Shown: positions 1 to 9,399 of the stretch, piece after piece
Layout of the letters: each line of letters begins with the position of its first letter
Position numbering within the stretch: the stretch's first letter is position 1
Assembly (NCBI RefSeq): GCF_021502575.1
Contig: NZ_JAKFGN010000001.1
Coordinates: forward strand, 682,001 to 746,000
Direction of reading: 5' to 3'
DNA length: 64,000 bases
DNA from: Bradyrhizobium sp. G127
GTDB taxonomy: Bacteria > Pseudomonadota > Alphaproteobacteria > Rhizobiales > Xanthobacteraceae
Notes under the pieces: model-generated
The model's input: the letters and a program-made list of their open reading frames with translations, nothing else
Told to the model about the DNA's origin: nothing
Database searches by the model: none
Program-made: the position numbers and the translations under genes

Positions 1-956
1 CGCCGCGTCAGCGTGGAGAACTCCATCGCCTTCAGGAACGAGATCAGCTTGCGGGCGTCGGGTTCGTGCACGGCCAGCTCATCGAGCGGCACGTCGAGCG
101 GCACATTGGCGTCGAGCTGCACCAGACGCTTCGAAATGCGCGCCTTCTCGGCGTGCTCGATCAGCGATTCGCGCCGCTTCGGCTGCTTGATTTCGCCCGC
201 GCGCGTGAGCAGCGTTTCGAGGTCGCCGTATTCGGCAATCAGTTGCGCTGCGGTCTTGATGCCGATGCCGGGCACGCCGGGGACGTTGTCGACCGAGTCG
301 CCCGCCAGCGCCTGAACCTCGACAACCTTCTCCGGCGGCACGCCGAATTTCTCGATCACCTCGGGAATGCCGATGCGCTTGTCCTTCATGGTGTCGTACA
401 TCGACACGCAGTCGGTCACGAGCTGCATCAGGTCTTTGTCGGAGGACACGATAGTCGCCGTCGCGCCGCGCTCGCAGGCTTCGCGCACATACGTGGCGAT
501 CAGGTCATCGGCCTCGTAGCCGATTTGTTCGAGGCACGGCAGGTCGAACGCGCGCACCGCCTCGCGGATCAGCGCGAATTGCGGAATGAGGTCGTCCGGC
601 GCGGGCGGGCGGTGCGCTTTGTATTCGGCGTAGAACTCGTTGCGGAAGGTCTTTTCGGACTTGTCGAAGATGATGGCGAGATGCGTCGGCCTGTTCTCGG
701 GCGGCATGTCGCGCATCAGTTTCCACAGCATGTTGCAGAAGCCGAGCACGGCATTGACCTGCAGGCCGTCGGACTTGCGGTTCAGCGGCGGCAGCGCGTG
801 ATAGGCGCGGAAGATGTAGCCGGAACCGTCCACCAGAAAGATGTGATCGCCCGAGGCGGGGACTTTCGCGGCAACCGGTTTGGCGGCGGGTTTCGCGGCA
901 GGCTTGTCAGCTTGGGCGGCGGATGATTTCGCGGGGGATGCGGGCTTTTTCGGCAT
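1..956 (-). CDS. polA: DNA polymerase I, N-terminal part (cut by window edge)
   Basis: DNA polymerase I fills gaps and removes RNA primers in replication and repair. About 318 residues are present, reading leftward off the window edge, so only the 5'-3' exonuclease (FEN-like) region is seen. The protein opens with an Ala/Lys/Pro-rich tail of about 36 residues, then the exonuclease core starting GDHIFLVDGSGYIFRAYHAL. Further on come FDKSEKTFR, the acidic metal-binding stretches YEADDLIATY and SSDKDLMQLV, and the helix-hairpin-helix segment GDSVDNVPGVPGIGIKTA. The start at 956 (ATGCCGAAAAAG) is the first ATG upstream of the conserved core. The polymerase domain lies outside the window. Confidence 0.95.
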   Translation of the reverse strand, partial: MPKKPASPAKSSAAQADKPAAKPAAKPVAAKVPASGDHIFLVDGSGYIFRAYHALPPLNRKSDGLQVNAVLGFCNMLWKLMRDMPPENRPTHLAIIFDKSEKTFRNEFYAEYKAHRPPAPDDLIPQFALIREAVRAFDLPCLEQIGYEADDLIATYVREACERGATATIVSSDKDLMQLVTDCVSMYDTMKDKRIGIPEVIEKFGVPPEKVVEVQALAGDSVDNVPGVPGIGIKTAAQLIAEYGDLETLLTRAGEIKQPKRRESLIEHAEKARISKRLVQLDANVPLDVPLDELAVHEPDARKLISFLKAMEFSTLTR

Positions 957-1022
957 GGCGGCAACTTAAGGATTTTGGCCGCGATTAACACCCCCGAGCG
1001 ACAAGGTTGCACATCAGAATTC

Positions 1023-1143
1023 GTCATGGCCGGGCATAGCCCGTCGAAAGACGGGCGTGAACGCCCTTGTGACCCGGCCATCCATTCGCAATTTTAAGGA
1101 TAAGGACGACAAGGAGATGGATCACCGGGGCAAGCCCGGTGAT
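1023..1143. repeat. REP-like palindromic repeats between polA and the acyltransferase gene
   Basis: Two hairpin elements lie here. The first (about 1023-1085) has outer arms TGGCCGGG and CCCGGCCA around an inner hairpin of cccgt/acggg type. The second (1121-1143) is a perfect palindrome, ATCACCGGG-gcaag-CCCGGTGAT. The first shares its core with the perfect inverted repeats that flank the GIY-YIG gene at 23.6-24.0 kb. Such elements are common between genes in Bradyrhizobiaceae. They could act as transcript 3' structures, but no T-run follows. Confidence 0.8.
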
Positions 1144-1174
1144 GACGATCCCTATGTGATGGGAAAGCTGTGCC

Positions 1175-2233
1175 TTACTCCGCCGCCTGCAACGCCGAGC
1201 GCGGCCGCTTCGGCGCGATCCAGAACATCGCGGGCCGCTCGAACAGGAAGTTCAGTCCGACCCGTTTGGCCCCCCACCAGATCGCCAGCGCGCCGAGCAC
1301 GCCCGCCGTGGTGACGATCAATGCGACAAGCCCGATGTCGGGAACGATGCCGGTCTTGAGCAGGACCACGCGCGTGATCACCATTGGCAGGAAGAAGGCG
1401 AGATAGATCACGATGGAGTGCTCGCCGCAGGTGCGCAGGAAGCCGAGCCAGTTCATGCGGGCCAGCAACGTGCCCGTAATGATGATGGCGCAAGCTCCGG
1501 CGAATCCCAGCGCCAGCGAAAGGCCCGGCCGCTCGGCAAAGCCCGCGAACACCAGCACGCCGTTGGCCACGGCCCATGCCGCCAGACCGATCAGGGCGCC
1601 GCCCGGATGGGCGCGGGCGCGTTCGGCCAGCACAAAAATGTAATTCGCAAACAGGTAGCCGGAATAGAAGTAGACGAAGCGCGCGGCGAATTCGTCGATC
1701 ACGGTCCAGCCGGTGGAGACATGCGCCATTTCAAGCGCTGCGGCCGCGATCCAGATCACGGGCGCCGGCACCCGCCGCGCCGCCTTCGTCACCACGAAGA
1801 AGATCGGCAGCAGGTAGATGAACCACAGCGTGCCGAACGGCTCGATGAAAGATTGCAGATACATGACGCCGACATGCGCCCAGCCCTGCTCGGCGGCGAA
1901 GGCGGGTGCCTTGAAGCCGAACTGGATGGTGACCCACAGGACATAAAAGTAAGCGAAATGGACCACCTTGCGGTCCAGGTAGGTGCGCCAGTCGCGGTCA
2001 ATGACGCGTGCCAGGAACAGGCCCGAGATCAGGAAGAAATCCGGCATCCGGAACGGCTTTGCGAACTCGACGAACAGGTGCATGAAGCCCTGCTGGCCGG
2101 CGGCCAGTTCGACGCCCAGCGTCGAATGCATCATCACCACCATGACAATGCAGATGCCCTTGGCATAGTCGACCCAGTCGATCCGCTCGGACGCGGGCGG
2201 CAGATACACGGCAGTTGTGCTGTTATTGCTCAT
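1175..2233 (-). CDS. acyltransferase family 3 / OpgC-like membrane protein
   Basis: A 352-residue integral membrane protein of the acyltransferase-3 type, a family that moves acyl groups onto sugars or lipids at the inner membrane. It begins with a short soluble tail, then RIDWVDYAKGICIVMVVMMH, the typical first helix with an Asp/Lys and a His at its end. About ten hydrophobic segments follow, with the family-like FFLISGLFLARVI near residue 70. It is divergent from ugd, which makes precursor UDP-glucuronate, so a role in decorating a surface polysaccharide is plausible but only inferred. The acceptor and donor cannot be read from the sequence. Confidence 0.8.
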   Translation of the reverse strand: MSNNSTTAVYLPPASERIDWVDYAKGICIVMVVMMHSTLGVELAAGQQGFMHLFVEFAKPFRMPDFFLISGLFLARVIDRDWRTYLDRKVVHFAYFYVLWVTIQFGFKAPAFAAEQGWAHVGVMYLQSFIEPFGTLWFIYLLPIFFVVTKAARRVPAPVIWIAAAALEMAHVSTGWTVIDEFAARFVYFYSGYLFANYIFVLAERARAHPGGALIGLAAWAVANGVLVFAGFAERPGLSLALGFAGACAIIITGTLLARMNWLGFLRTCGEHSIVIYLAFFLPMVITRVVLLKTGIVPDIGLVALIVTTAGVLGALAIWWGAKRVGLNFLFERPAMFWIAPKRPRSALQAAE

Positions 2234-2313
2234 GGTGTCCCGTTTCGGTCCAATCCGGCGCCATCCTGGGGCGCATGGGTTTCATTCTCCTTTATTCATA
2301 CAAATGTTGTGCC

Positions 2314-2330
2314 CAATTCACGTGGAATTG
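2314..2330. promoter_or_regulatory. 17-bp palindrome in the acyltransferase/ugd divergent promoter region
   Basis: CAATTC-ACGTG-GAATTG is a perfect inverted repeat with 6-bp arms. It lies 47 bp upstream of the ugd start and 81 bp upstream of the acyltransferase start, in an AT-richer stretch. It is well placed for an operator serving one or both genes. No regulator is assigned. Confidence 0.4.
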
Positions 2331-2376
2331 CGTTAAAAGGCCCGCGAAAACAACGTCGTTAATTGCAGGATGAGAC

Positions 2377-3687
2377 ATGCGGATCGCCATGATCGGCACG
2401 GGCTATGTGGGGCTGGTATCCGGGGCCTGTTTTGCGGACTTCGGCCATCGCGTCACCTGCGTCGATACCGACGCCGGCAAGATCGCCGCGCTCAACCGCG
2501 GCGAGATTCCGATCTTCGAGCCCGATCTGGACCGGCTGGTGGCCGACTCCGTGAAGGCGGGACGGCTCGATTTCACCACGGATCTGGCCGGCCCCGTCAG
2601 CAAGGCCGATGCGGTGTTCATCGCAGTCGGCACCCCATCGCGGCGCGGCGACGGCCATGCCGACCTGACCTACGTCCATGCCGCAGCGCGCGATATCGCG
2701 AAGGCCTTGCAGGGCTTCACCGTCGTGGTGACCAAGTCCACCGTGCCGGTCGGCACCGGCGACGAGGTCGAGCGCATCATCCGCGAAACCAATCCGCAGG
2801 CCGATGTCGCCGTCGCCTCCAATCCGGAATTCCTGCGCGAGGGCGCGGCGATCCGCGACTTCAAGCACCCCGACCGCATCGTGGTCGGCACCGGCGACGA
2901 GCGCGCGCGCAAGGTTCTAGGCGAAGTCTACCGGCCGCTTTATCTCAACCAGGCGCCGATCATGTACACCGAGCGGCGCACGGCGGAGTTGATCAAGTAC
3001 GCAGCCAATGCTTTTCTTGCCACCAAGATCACCTTCATCAACGAGATGGCGGATCTGTCGGAAAAGGTCGGCGCCGACGTGCAGGAGGTTGCGCGCGGCA
3101 TCGGCCTCGACAATCGCATCGGCTCGAAGTTTCTCAACGCCGGTCCGGGCTTCGGCGGTTCGTGCTTTCCGAAGGACACCCGCGCGCTGGTGAAGACCGC
3201 GCTGGATCATGACGTGCCGCTACGCATCGTCGAGGCGGTGCTGGCGGTGAACGACAACCGCAAGCGCGCCATGGCCCGCAAGGTGGCGGCGGCGCTTGGC
3301 GGCAACCTGCGCGGCAAGACCATTGGTCTGCTCGGCCTGACTTTCAAACCAGACACCGACGACATGCGCGAAGCGCCGTCGATCCCGCTGGTGACCGGAT
3401 TGCTCGATCTCGGCGCGAAGGTGCGTGCCTACGACCCCGAAGGCATGGAGCAGGCCAGGCACGAACTGCCGGACATCACCTATTGCGAAGATTCGTATGC
3501 GGTGGCGAAGGGTGCTGATGCGCTGGTGATCGTGACCGAGTGGCGGGAGTTTCGTGCGCTCGATCTGAAGCGCCTGAAGCGCGAGATGGCCAATCCGGTG
3601 ATGGTCGACCTGCGCAACATCTATCGCCGCGACGAGATGGAAGCGCTCGGCTTCACATATGAGAGTGTGGGGCGCGGGAGAGTTTGA
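2377..3687 (+). CDS. ugd: UDP-glucose 6-dehydrogenase
   Basis: Oxidises UDP-glucose to UDP-glucuronate with two NAD+, supplying precursor for exopolysaccharide and LPS. The 436-residue length is normal. The NAD-binding Rossmann motif GTGYVGLVSG is at residues 7-16. The central helix region contains ERRTAELIKYAANAFLATKI, and the catalytic nucleophile is Cys263 in GPGFGGSCFPKDT. The UDP-binding C-terminal domain contains GLTFKPDTDDMREAPS. The start at 2377 follows GCAGGATGAGAC, a fair ribosome-binding site. Transcription ends near a CTCTCC/GGAGAGG hairpin that is also part of a repeat. Confidence 0.96.
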   Translation: MRIAMIGTGYVGLVSGACFADFGHRVTCVDTDAGKIAALNRGEIPIFEPDLDRLVADSVKAGRLDFTTDLAGPVSKADAVFIAVGTPSRRGDGHADLTYVHAAARDIAKALQGFTVVVTKSTVPVGTGDEVERIIRETNPQADVAVASNPEFLREGAAIRDFKHPDRIVVGTGDERARKVLGEVYRPLYLNQAPIMYTERRTAELIKYAANAFLATKITFINEMADLSEKVGADVQEVARGIGLDNRIGSKFLNAGPGFGGSCFPKDTRALVKTALDHDVPLRIVEAVLAVNDNRKRAMARKVAAALGGNLRGKTIGLLGLTFKPDTDDMREAPSIPLVTGLLDLGAKVRAYDPEGMEQARHELPDITYCEDSYAVAKGADALVIVTEWREFRALDLKRLKREMANPVMVDLRNIYRRDEMEALGFTYESVGRGRV

Positions 3688-3693
3688 GCTTTT

Positions 3694-3836
3694 CACCTCT
3701 CCCCGTTTAAGAGGAGAGGTCGGAGGCACAGCCTCCGGGTGAAGGGCGCTTTCGAGACTTGTATCTGCCGGTAAGTTTCCTCTTTATGCTGATGGCCCCT
3801 CACCCCAACCCTCTCACCGCAAACGGGGAGAGGGAG
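3694..3836. repeat. pair of CCTCTCCCC-type palindromic repeats (possible ugd terminator)
   Basis: Two related elements lie in opposite orientation between ugd and hrpB. The left one has CCTCTCC..GGAGAGG arms (about 3697-3719) followed by a CGGAGGC/GCCTCCG hairpin. The right one (about 3796-3836) carries the mirrored CCCTCACCCCAACCCTCTC..GGGGAGAGGG. The same family appears again at 19903-19930. The left hairpin may end ugd transcripts. Confidence 0.7.
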
Positions 3837-3844
3837 CAGATCGC

Positions 3845-6319
3845 ATGATGAATTTCTCCACGCCCCTTCCTATCGACACCGTCCTCGGCGAGCTCGCCGT
3901 AACGCTGGCACGCGGCAGCACCGCCGTGCTGGTGGCTCCGCCGGGCGCGGGCAAGACCACGCGCGTGCCGCTCGCGTTGCTCGATGCGGCATGGACGAAG
4001 GGTAAAAAGATCATCGTGCTGGAGCCGCGCCGGATTGCCGCGCGCGCCGCCGCCGAGCGCATGGCGCAGACGTTGAATCAGAAGGTCGGCGAGACCGTCG
4101 GCTATCGCGTGCGGTTCGGCTCGAAAATCTCTCGCGCGACGCGGATCGAGGTCGTGACTGAAGGCATCTTTACCCGGCAGATACTGGACGATCCGGAATT
4201 GTCCGGTGTCGCCGCGGTACTGTTCGACGAATTTCATGAGCGCTCGCTGGACGCCGATCTCGGGCTTGCGCTGGCGCGCGATGCACAGACTGGCCTGCGC
4301 GAGGATCTGCGCATTCTTGTGATGTCCGCGACGCTCGATGGTGCGCGGGTGGCGAAGCTGCTTGGCGATGCGCCGGTGATCGAAAGTGAGGGGCGCGCTT
4401 TTCCGGTGGACACGCGCTATCTCGGCCGCAAGCCGGATGTGCAGATCGAACGCCAGATGGCGGATGCCATCGCGACGGCATTGCGCGCCGATGCCGGCTC
4501 GGTGCTGGCCTTCCTGCCGGGTGCAGCCGAAATACGACGCACGCAGACGTTTCTCTCTGAGCGAATCAATGATGCCAGCACCGAGATCGTGCCGCTTTTC
4601 GGCGCGCTCGATGCGGGGGTACAGGACCGCGCCATCTCGCCTGCGCCGAAGGGCCAGCGCAAGGTGGTACTGGCGACGTCGATTGCGGAAACCTCGCTCA
4701 CCATCGAAGGCGTCCGCATCGTGGTCGACTCGGGCATGGCGCGAGTGCCGCGTTACGAGCCCGATATTGGGCTGACGCGGCTGCAAACCATCCGCGCGTC
4801 GCGCGCCGCGGTCGATCAGCGACGCGGTCGCGCCGGCCGTACCGAGCCCGGCATCTGCTATCGGCTATGGGACGAGCCGCAGACCGTCGCTCTCGAAGCC
4901 TATACGCGCCCTGAAATTCTCTCCGCCGATCTGTCGTCGCTGGTGCTGGACCTTGCACACTGGGGTGCGACCGATCCGTCCACCCTGGCGTTTCTCGATC
5001 CGCCACCAGTCCCGGCGCTGACCGAAGCGCGCGCGCTGCTGCGTGAACTGAACGCGATCGATGACTCCGGCCGCATCACGAGAGAGGGCAACAGCCTGCG
5101 CGCGCTGGCGCTGCCGCCGCGGCTGGCGCGTATGATCGTGGACTCCCATCGGCTCGGCGCAGGCGAAGAGGCCGCGATGATCGCTGCTGTTCTCACCGAG
5201 CGCGGCCTCGGCGGCGACAGCGCCGATCTCGATGCACGGCTGGACAATTTCCGCCGTGATCGTTCGCAGCGGGCGCAAAGCGCGCGGCAACTCGCGGGTC
5301 GTTGGGCGAAACAAGTTGTGGCGAGCGAACCGTTCGACATTGACGATCAAGCACCATCTACCGGCATCATGCTGGCGCTGGCGTTCCCGGATCGTGTGGC
5401 GAGGAATCGCGGCAACGGGTCGTTCGTGCTGGCCAATGGACGCGGCGCTAGCATCGAGCAGACGTCGGTGCTGGCGAAATCGCCCTATATCGCGGTCGCG
5501 GAACTCACCGGCACGGCGGCGAACGGACGCATCCTGCTGGCCGCGCCGATCACGCAGACCGAAATCGAGCAGCAGTTCGCCGATCATATCCAGACCGATG
5601 ACGAGGTGACGTTCGACAGATCGGCCATGGCGTTGCGCGCACGGCGCAGGAAGAAGCTGCACGCGATCACGCTGTCGGAACAGCCGCTGTCGATTGCGCC
5701 GTCGGCAGAGACCGCGCGGGTGCTGGCGGATGGTCTTGTCGCGGCGGGCATCGATCGCCTGCCGTGGTCGAAACCGCTCAAGCAATGGCGCGACCGGGTG
5801 ATGTTTCTGCGCGCAGCCTCTCCTGATGACTGGCCTGATCTTTCCGACAATGCGTTGGCGGAGACGCGCGCCGACTGGCTCGCGCCTGCGCTGTTCGACA
5901 AGACCTCGCTGGCGGGCTTTTCCGCAGGCGATCTGTCGGATGCGCTGATGGCGCTGCTGCCGTGGGATGCCCGCGCGCGGCTCGACCGCGAAGCGCCGAC
6001 GCATTTCGAGGCGCCGACCGGAACCTCGCTGCCGATCGACTATGAAGCGGAGCAGGGGCCGACCATCGCCGTGCGGTTGCAGGAATTGTTCGGGCTGACG
6101 GTTCATCCCTCGATTGCGAAAGGCAAGATTCCGCTGGTGCTGGAATTGCTGTCGCCCGCCCATCGGCCGGTGCAGGTGACGCGCGATCTGCCGGGCTTCT
6201 GGCGCGGCAGTTACGCCGCCGTGCGCACCGATCTGCGCGGGCGCTATCCGCGCCATCCGTGGCCGGAAGATCCGGCATCCGCGCCGCCGACCCGCCGGGT
6301 CAAGCCGCGTGGAACCTGA
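3845..6319 (+). CDS. hrpB: ATP-dependent RNA helicase HrpB
   Basis: A DEAH-type superfamily 2 helicase of 824 residues, the usual HrpB length. Visible motifs in order are Walker A APPGAGKTTR (about residue 31), motif II FDEFHERSLDADL (a DEFH variant of DEAH), motif III VMSATLD, motif IV/V TSIAETSLTIEG and motif VI QRRGRAGR. The C-terminal HrpB-specific domain ends with the usual LRGRYPRHPWPEDP segment. HrpB homologues are RNA-dependent ATPases whose cellular substrate is unclear. ATG is doubled at 3845/3848. It appears to be a single-gene unit. Confidence 0.93.
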   Translation: MMNFSTPLPIDTVLGELAVTLARGSTAVLVAPPGAGKTTRVPLALLDAAWTKGKKIIVLEPRRIAARAAAERMAQTLNQKVGETVGYRVRFGSKISRATRIEVVTEGIFTRQILDDPELSGVAAVLFDEFHERSLDADLGLALARDAQTGLREDLRILVMSATLDGARVAKLLGDAPVIESEGRAFPVDTRYLGRKPDVQIERQMADAIATALRADAGSVLAFLPGAAEIRRTQTFLSERINDASTEIVPLFGALDAGVQDRAISPAPKGQRKVVLATSIAETSLTIEGVRIVVDSGMARVPRYEPDIGLTRLQTIRASRAAVDQRRGRAGRTEPGICYRLWDEPQTVALEAYTRPEILSADLSSLVLDLAHWGATDPSTLAFLDPPPVPALTEARALLRELNAIDDSGRITREGNSLRALALPPRLARMIVDSHRLGAGEEAAMIAAVLTERGLGGDSADLDARLDNFRRDRSQRAQSARQLAGRWAKQVVASEPFDIDDQAPSTGIMLALAFPDRVARNRGNGSFVLANGRGASIEQTSVLAKSPYIAVAELTGTAANGRILLAAPITQTEIEQQFADHIQTDDEVTFDRSAMALRARRRKKLHAITLSEQPLSIAPSAETARVLADGLVAAGIDRLPWSKPLKQWRDRVMFLRAASPDDWPDLSDNALAETRADWLAPALFDKTSLAGFSAGDLSDALMALLPWDARARLDREAPTHFEAPTGTSLPIDYEAEQGPTIAVRLQELFGLTVHPSIAKGKIPLVLELLSPAHRPVQVTRDLPGFWRGSYAAVRTDLRGRYPRHPWPEDPASAPPTRRVKPRGT

Positions 6320-6462
6320 GCCGCTGCCTCAACGCAGATTGAAATTAACCCTTCGCTCACCCTTATCGCCGAAAACGCTCTCTTGACCGGATGGCTTGGT
6401 TTCAAGTGCCGGTCGACTGGGGTCAGGTCCGTGTGTGGGCCGTTTGAGTACAGGTGTGCGTC

Positions 6463-7002
6463 ATGCGTGGCATCATGATTCTGGCGGCCATTCTCATCGT
6501 GCTCGGCACGTCGATGGCGCAGATGGCCGACAAGATCACGACCGACAAGGCGCAGGCCAAGGCGGTCGACAAGGCCAGGGCCATGAACGCCTTTGCATCG
6601 ATGCAGCCGCAAACCACGGCACAGGCCGGTGCGCGCAGCGTGACGGTTCCGCGCGACAGCCGCGGGCATTTCCAGACCGAAGGCCGCGTCGATGGCCGCC
6701 GCCTCGGCTTCATGGTCGATACCGGCGCGTCGGTGATCGCGCTGAATGAAACCTCCGCCGCGCAGATCGGCGTGCGCCCGCTGCGCAGCGACTACACCGC
6801 CAACGTCTCCACCGCCAACGGTTCGGTCAAGGCCGCGCGCACGCGGCTTGCGATGGTGGACATCGGTGGTCTCGTGGTGCGCGACGTGGATGCGCTGGTG
6901 CTGCCCGACGCCGCACTGTCGGAAAATCTGCTCGGCCTGTCGTTCCTGTCGAAGCTCAAGCGCTTCGAATTCGCCGGCGGCAAGCTGGTGATGGAGCAGT
7001 AA
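6463..7002 (+). CDS. retropepsin-like clan AA aspartic protease, membrane-anchored (TIGR02281-like)
   Basis: A 179-residue protein with an N-terminal hydrophobic segment (MILAAILIVLGTSMAQMA) acting as signal anchor, a linker, then a retropepsin-like domain. The catalytic motif is MVDTGASVIALNE near residue 84, followed by the flap-like region and LLGLSFLSKLKRFEF, typical of the TIGR02281 group. These are probably periplasmic proteases of unknown substrate. A GTG at 6454 could add three residues. The ATG at 6463 is preferred because it precedes the hydrophobic segment directly. Confidence 0.85.
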   Translation: MRGIMILAAILIVLGTSMAQMADKITTDKAQAKAVDKARAMNAFASMQPQTTAQAGARSVTVPRDSRGHFQTEGRVDGRRLGFMVDTGASVIALNETSAAQIGVRPLRSDYTANVSTANGSVKAARTRLAMVDIGGLVVRDVDALVLPDAALSENLLGLSFLSKLKRFEFAGGKLVMEQ

Positions 7003-7027
7003 GCATAGCTGCGGCTGCAAGAAGTCG

Positions 7028-7106
7028 TCATGCGCGGGCTTGACCCGCGCATCTATCTATAAAAATTTGTTTGAGAAGATGGATTGCCGGGTCAAGCCCG
7101 GCAATG
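7028..7106. repeat. two REP-like palindromes after the protease gene
   Basis: Perfect 9-bp palindromes ATGCGCGGG-cttga-CCCGCGCAT (7030-7052) and ATTGCCGGG-tcaag-CCCGGCAAT (7083-7105) flank an AT-rich spacer. They sit between the convergent ends of the protease and methyltransferase genes and could serve as a bidirectional 3' structure. Confidence 0.8.
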
Positions 7107-7115
7107 ACAACTTAA

Positions 7116-7718
7116 CTACACCCGTCGGAACACCACGCTGAGATTATTCGCCGGCATTGCGGTGACGACCGGCGCTGAAAATCCACTATCCCGCGCCAGC
7201 GCCGCGACGATCTCCAGATCGCGCAGGCCCCATTCCGGATTTCGTGCCTTCAGGCTGTCGTCGAACGCCTCGTTGCTTGGCGCGGTGACGACGCTCGCCT
7301 GCCGATAGGGGCCATAGAGGTAAAGCGGCGCACCCTGGGGCAGCAGCGCAGCCGCCTCGCGCAACAGTCCTTCTGTTGCGCGCCATGGCGCAATGTGGAT
7401 CATGTTGATGCACAGAATGGCGTCAGCTTTCCCCACCGGCCAGCGATCCGATGCCGCATCCAGCATCACCGGGGGCAACACGTTCGCCGCACCGGTGTCC
7501 TGCGTCCATGCCGCGATGCTGTGCAGGGCGGCATCTTCCGGGTCGGAGGGCTGGAATGTGAGATTCGGAAATGCCCGCGCGAAATGCACGACATGCTCAC
7601 CCGATCCGCTCGCGATCTCGAGAACGATGCCCGCTTCGGGAAGCACACCGCGCAGGACATCGAGAATGGCGTCGCGGTTGCGCTCGGTGGCGGGATACTG
7701 AAGGCGATGGTCGATCAT
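7116..7718 (-). CDS. DUF938 SAM-dependent methyltransferase-like protein
   Basis: About 200 residues of the DUF938 family (METTL26-like). The family's N-terminal signature is here DHRLQYPATERNRDAILDVL, followed by the SAM-binding glycine motif VLEIASGSGEHVVHFA and ILCINMIHIAPW at the strand-4/5 position. The C-terminus ends in the usual NNLSVVFRR. An in-frame start at 7817 would add 33 residues unlike the family, so the ATG at 7718 is chosen. The substrate of this family is not established. Confidence 0.85.
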   Translation of the reverse strand: MIDHRLQYPATERNRDAILDVLRGVLPEAGIVLEIASGSGEHVVHFARAFPNLTFQPSDPEDAALHSIAAWTQDTGAANVLPPVMLDAASDRWPVGKADAILCINMIHIAPWRATEGLLREAAALLPQGAPLYLYGPYRQASVVTAPSNEAFDDSLKARNPEWGLRDLEIVAALARDSGFSAPVVTAMPANNLSVVFRRV

Positions 7719-7867
7719 GGCATGCCCGATCTGAATGGAAGCTGTACGAAGTCGCTGCCAATATGCCGCAATTCGTTCGTAAATGCTTGGCTCCCGCCTT
7801 TCCTCGGCTTGAGGCATTCGCTAAAGCTGCTGGACTTTATTCGCCGTTTTTCCCGTGAGGCCATTTG

Positions 7868-9367
7868 ATGTTTCCAAAACCGAAACCCGAACTCGTTCCC
7901 AATACCTACGCCTACGAATCCGAGCCGATGGTGAAGGCGACGGGTTTCCGCGAATACGATGCGCGGTGGCTGTTCGGCAAGGAAATCAACCTGATGGGAA
8001 TTCAGGCGCTGGGCATGGGTCTCGGCACCCTGATCGGCGAGATGGGCCAGAAGCAGGAGATTGTCACTGCGCACGATTTTCGCGGCTATTCGGCCTCGAT
8101 CAAATACGCGCTGATCTCTGGCCTTTTGGCGTCGGGCTGCAAGGTGCATGACATCGGGCTCGCGGTGACGCCGATGGCGTATTTCGCGCAGTTCGACCTC
8201 GACGTGCCTTGTGTCGCGATGGTCACCGCCTCGCATAACGACAACGGCTGGACCGGCGTGAAGATGGGCGCGAACCGTCCGCTGACCTTCGGGCCGGACG
8301 AAATGAATCGCCTGAAGGAAATCGTGCTCAACGCCGATTTCAAGCTGAAGCCAGCGGGCGGCTATCAGTTCCACGAAAATTTCCCGGCGCGCTACATCGC
8401 CGACCTCACCAAGCGGCCGAAGCTGAAGCGCAAGCTGAAGGTGGTGGTCGCCTGCGGCAACGGCACAGCGGGCGCGTTCGCGCCGAAGGTGATGGAAGCG
8501 ATCGGCTGCGAGGTGATCCCGCTGGACGTTGAACTCGATCACACTTTCCCGAAGTACAATCCGAATCCCGAAGACATGGAAATGCTGCACGCCATCCGCG
8601 ACGCGGTGCTCGAACACAAGGCGGATGTGGGCTTAGGCTTCGACGGCGACGGCGACCGCTGCGGCGTGGTGGATAACACCGGCGAGGAAATCTTCGCCGA
8701 CAAGGTCGGCGTGATGCTGGCGCGCGACATGTCCGCGATCCACAAGAACGCGCAGTTCGTGGTCGATGTGAAATCCACCGGCCTGTTCGTGACAGATCCT
8801 CTCTTGCAGAAGCAGGGCGCGCAGACGACCTACTGGAAGACCGGCCACTCGTACATGAAGCGCCGCACTCACGAATTGAAGGCGCTGGCGGGCTTCGAAA
8901 AGTCCGGTCACTTCTTCTTCAACGCGCCGGTCGGCCGCGGCTATGACGACGGCCTCGTCTCCGCGATTGCGATCTGCGAGATGCTCGACCGTGCCACCGG
9001 CAAGAGCATGGCGGACCTGAAAGATGCGCTGCCGAAGACCTGGTCGTCGCCGACCATGTCGCCGCACTGCTCCGACGAGACCAAGTATGGAATCGTCACG
9101 CAGGTGGTGAAGCACTTCGAGGATTTGAAAGCCAAGGGCGCCAAGGTCGCCGGTCAGCCGATCCGCGATCTGGTGACGGTCAACGGCGTTCGCGTCACCT
9201 GCGAGGACGGAAGCTGGGGCCTGGTGCGCGCCTCAAGCAACAAGCCGGAACTGGTGGTGGTGGTCGAAAGCCCGGTCTCGGAGCAACGCATGCGCGACAT
9301 GTTCGAGGCGATGGACTCGGTGCTGCGCACCCATCCCGAAGTCGGCGAATATAATCAGAAGATCTGA
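7868..9367 (+). CDS. phosphomannomutase/phosphoglucomutase
   Basis: A 499-residue alpha-D-phosphohexomutase interconverting hexose 1- and 6-phosphates for nucleotide sugar supply. Four-domain landmarks are visible: FREYDARWLFG near the start, the phosphoserine loop TASHNDNGWTG (about residue 124), the metal loop GFDGDGDRCG (about residue 259), the sugar-binding segment GFEKSGHFFF, and a C-terminal phosphate-binding loop RASSNKPELVV. ATG 7868 follows GTGAGGCCATTTG. It is divergent from the DUF938 gene. Whether the preferred substrate is mannose or glucose cannot be told from these motifs. Confidence 0.9.
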   Translation: MFPKPKPELVPNTYAYESEPMVKATGFREYDARWLFGKEINLMGIQALGMGLGTLIGEMGQKQEIVTAHDFRGYSASIKYALISGLLASGCKVHDIGLAVTPMAYFAQFDLDVPCVAMVTASHNDNGWTGVKMGANRPLTFGPDEMNRLKEIVLNADFKLKPAGGYQFHENFPARYIADLTKRPKLKRKLKVVVACGNGTAGAFAPKVMEAIGCEVIPLDVELDHTFPKYNPNPEDMEMLHAIRDAVLEHKADVGLGFDGDGDRCGVVDNTGEEIFADKVGVMLARDMSAIHKNAQFVVDVKSTGLFVTDPLLQKQGAQTTYWKTGHSYMKRRTHELKALAGFEKSGHFFFNAPVGRGYDDGLVSAIAICEMLDRATGKSMADLKDALPKTWSSPTMSPHCSDETKYGIVTQVVKHFEDLKAKGAKVAGQPIRDLVTVNGVRVTCEDGSWGLVRASSNKPELVVVVESPVSEQRMRDMFEAMDSVLRTHPEVGEYNQKI

Positions 9368-9399
9368 CGCGCCGGCGCGCCTTTAAAACGGAGACGGCG

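Noticed and set aside
66-926. 286-residue plus-strand open frame
   Set aside because: It is antisense to polA; composition (Arg/His/Gly-rich, no family) is that of a high-GC shadow frame.
4865-6256. 463-residue minus-strand open frame
   Set aside because: Antisense shadow of hrpB with no recognisable domain.
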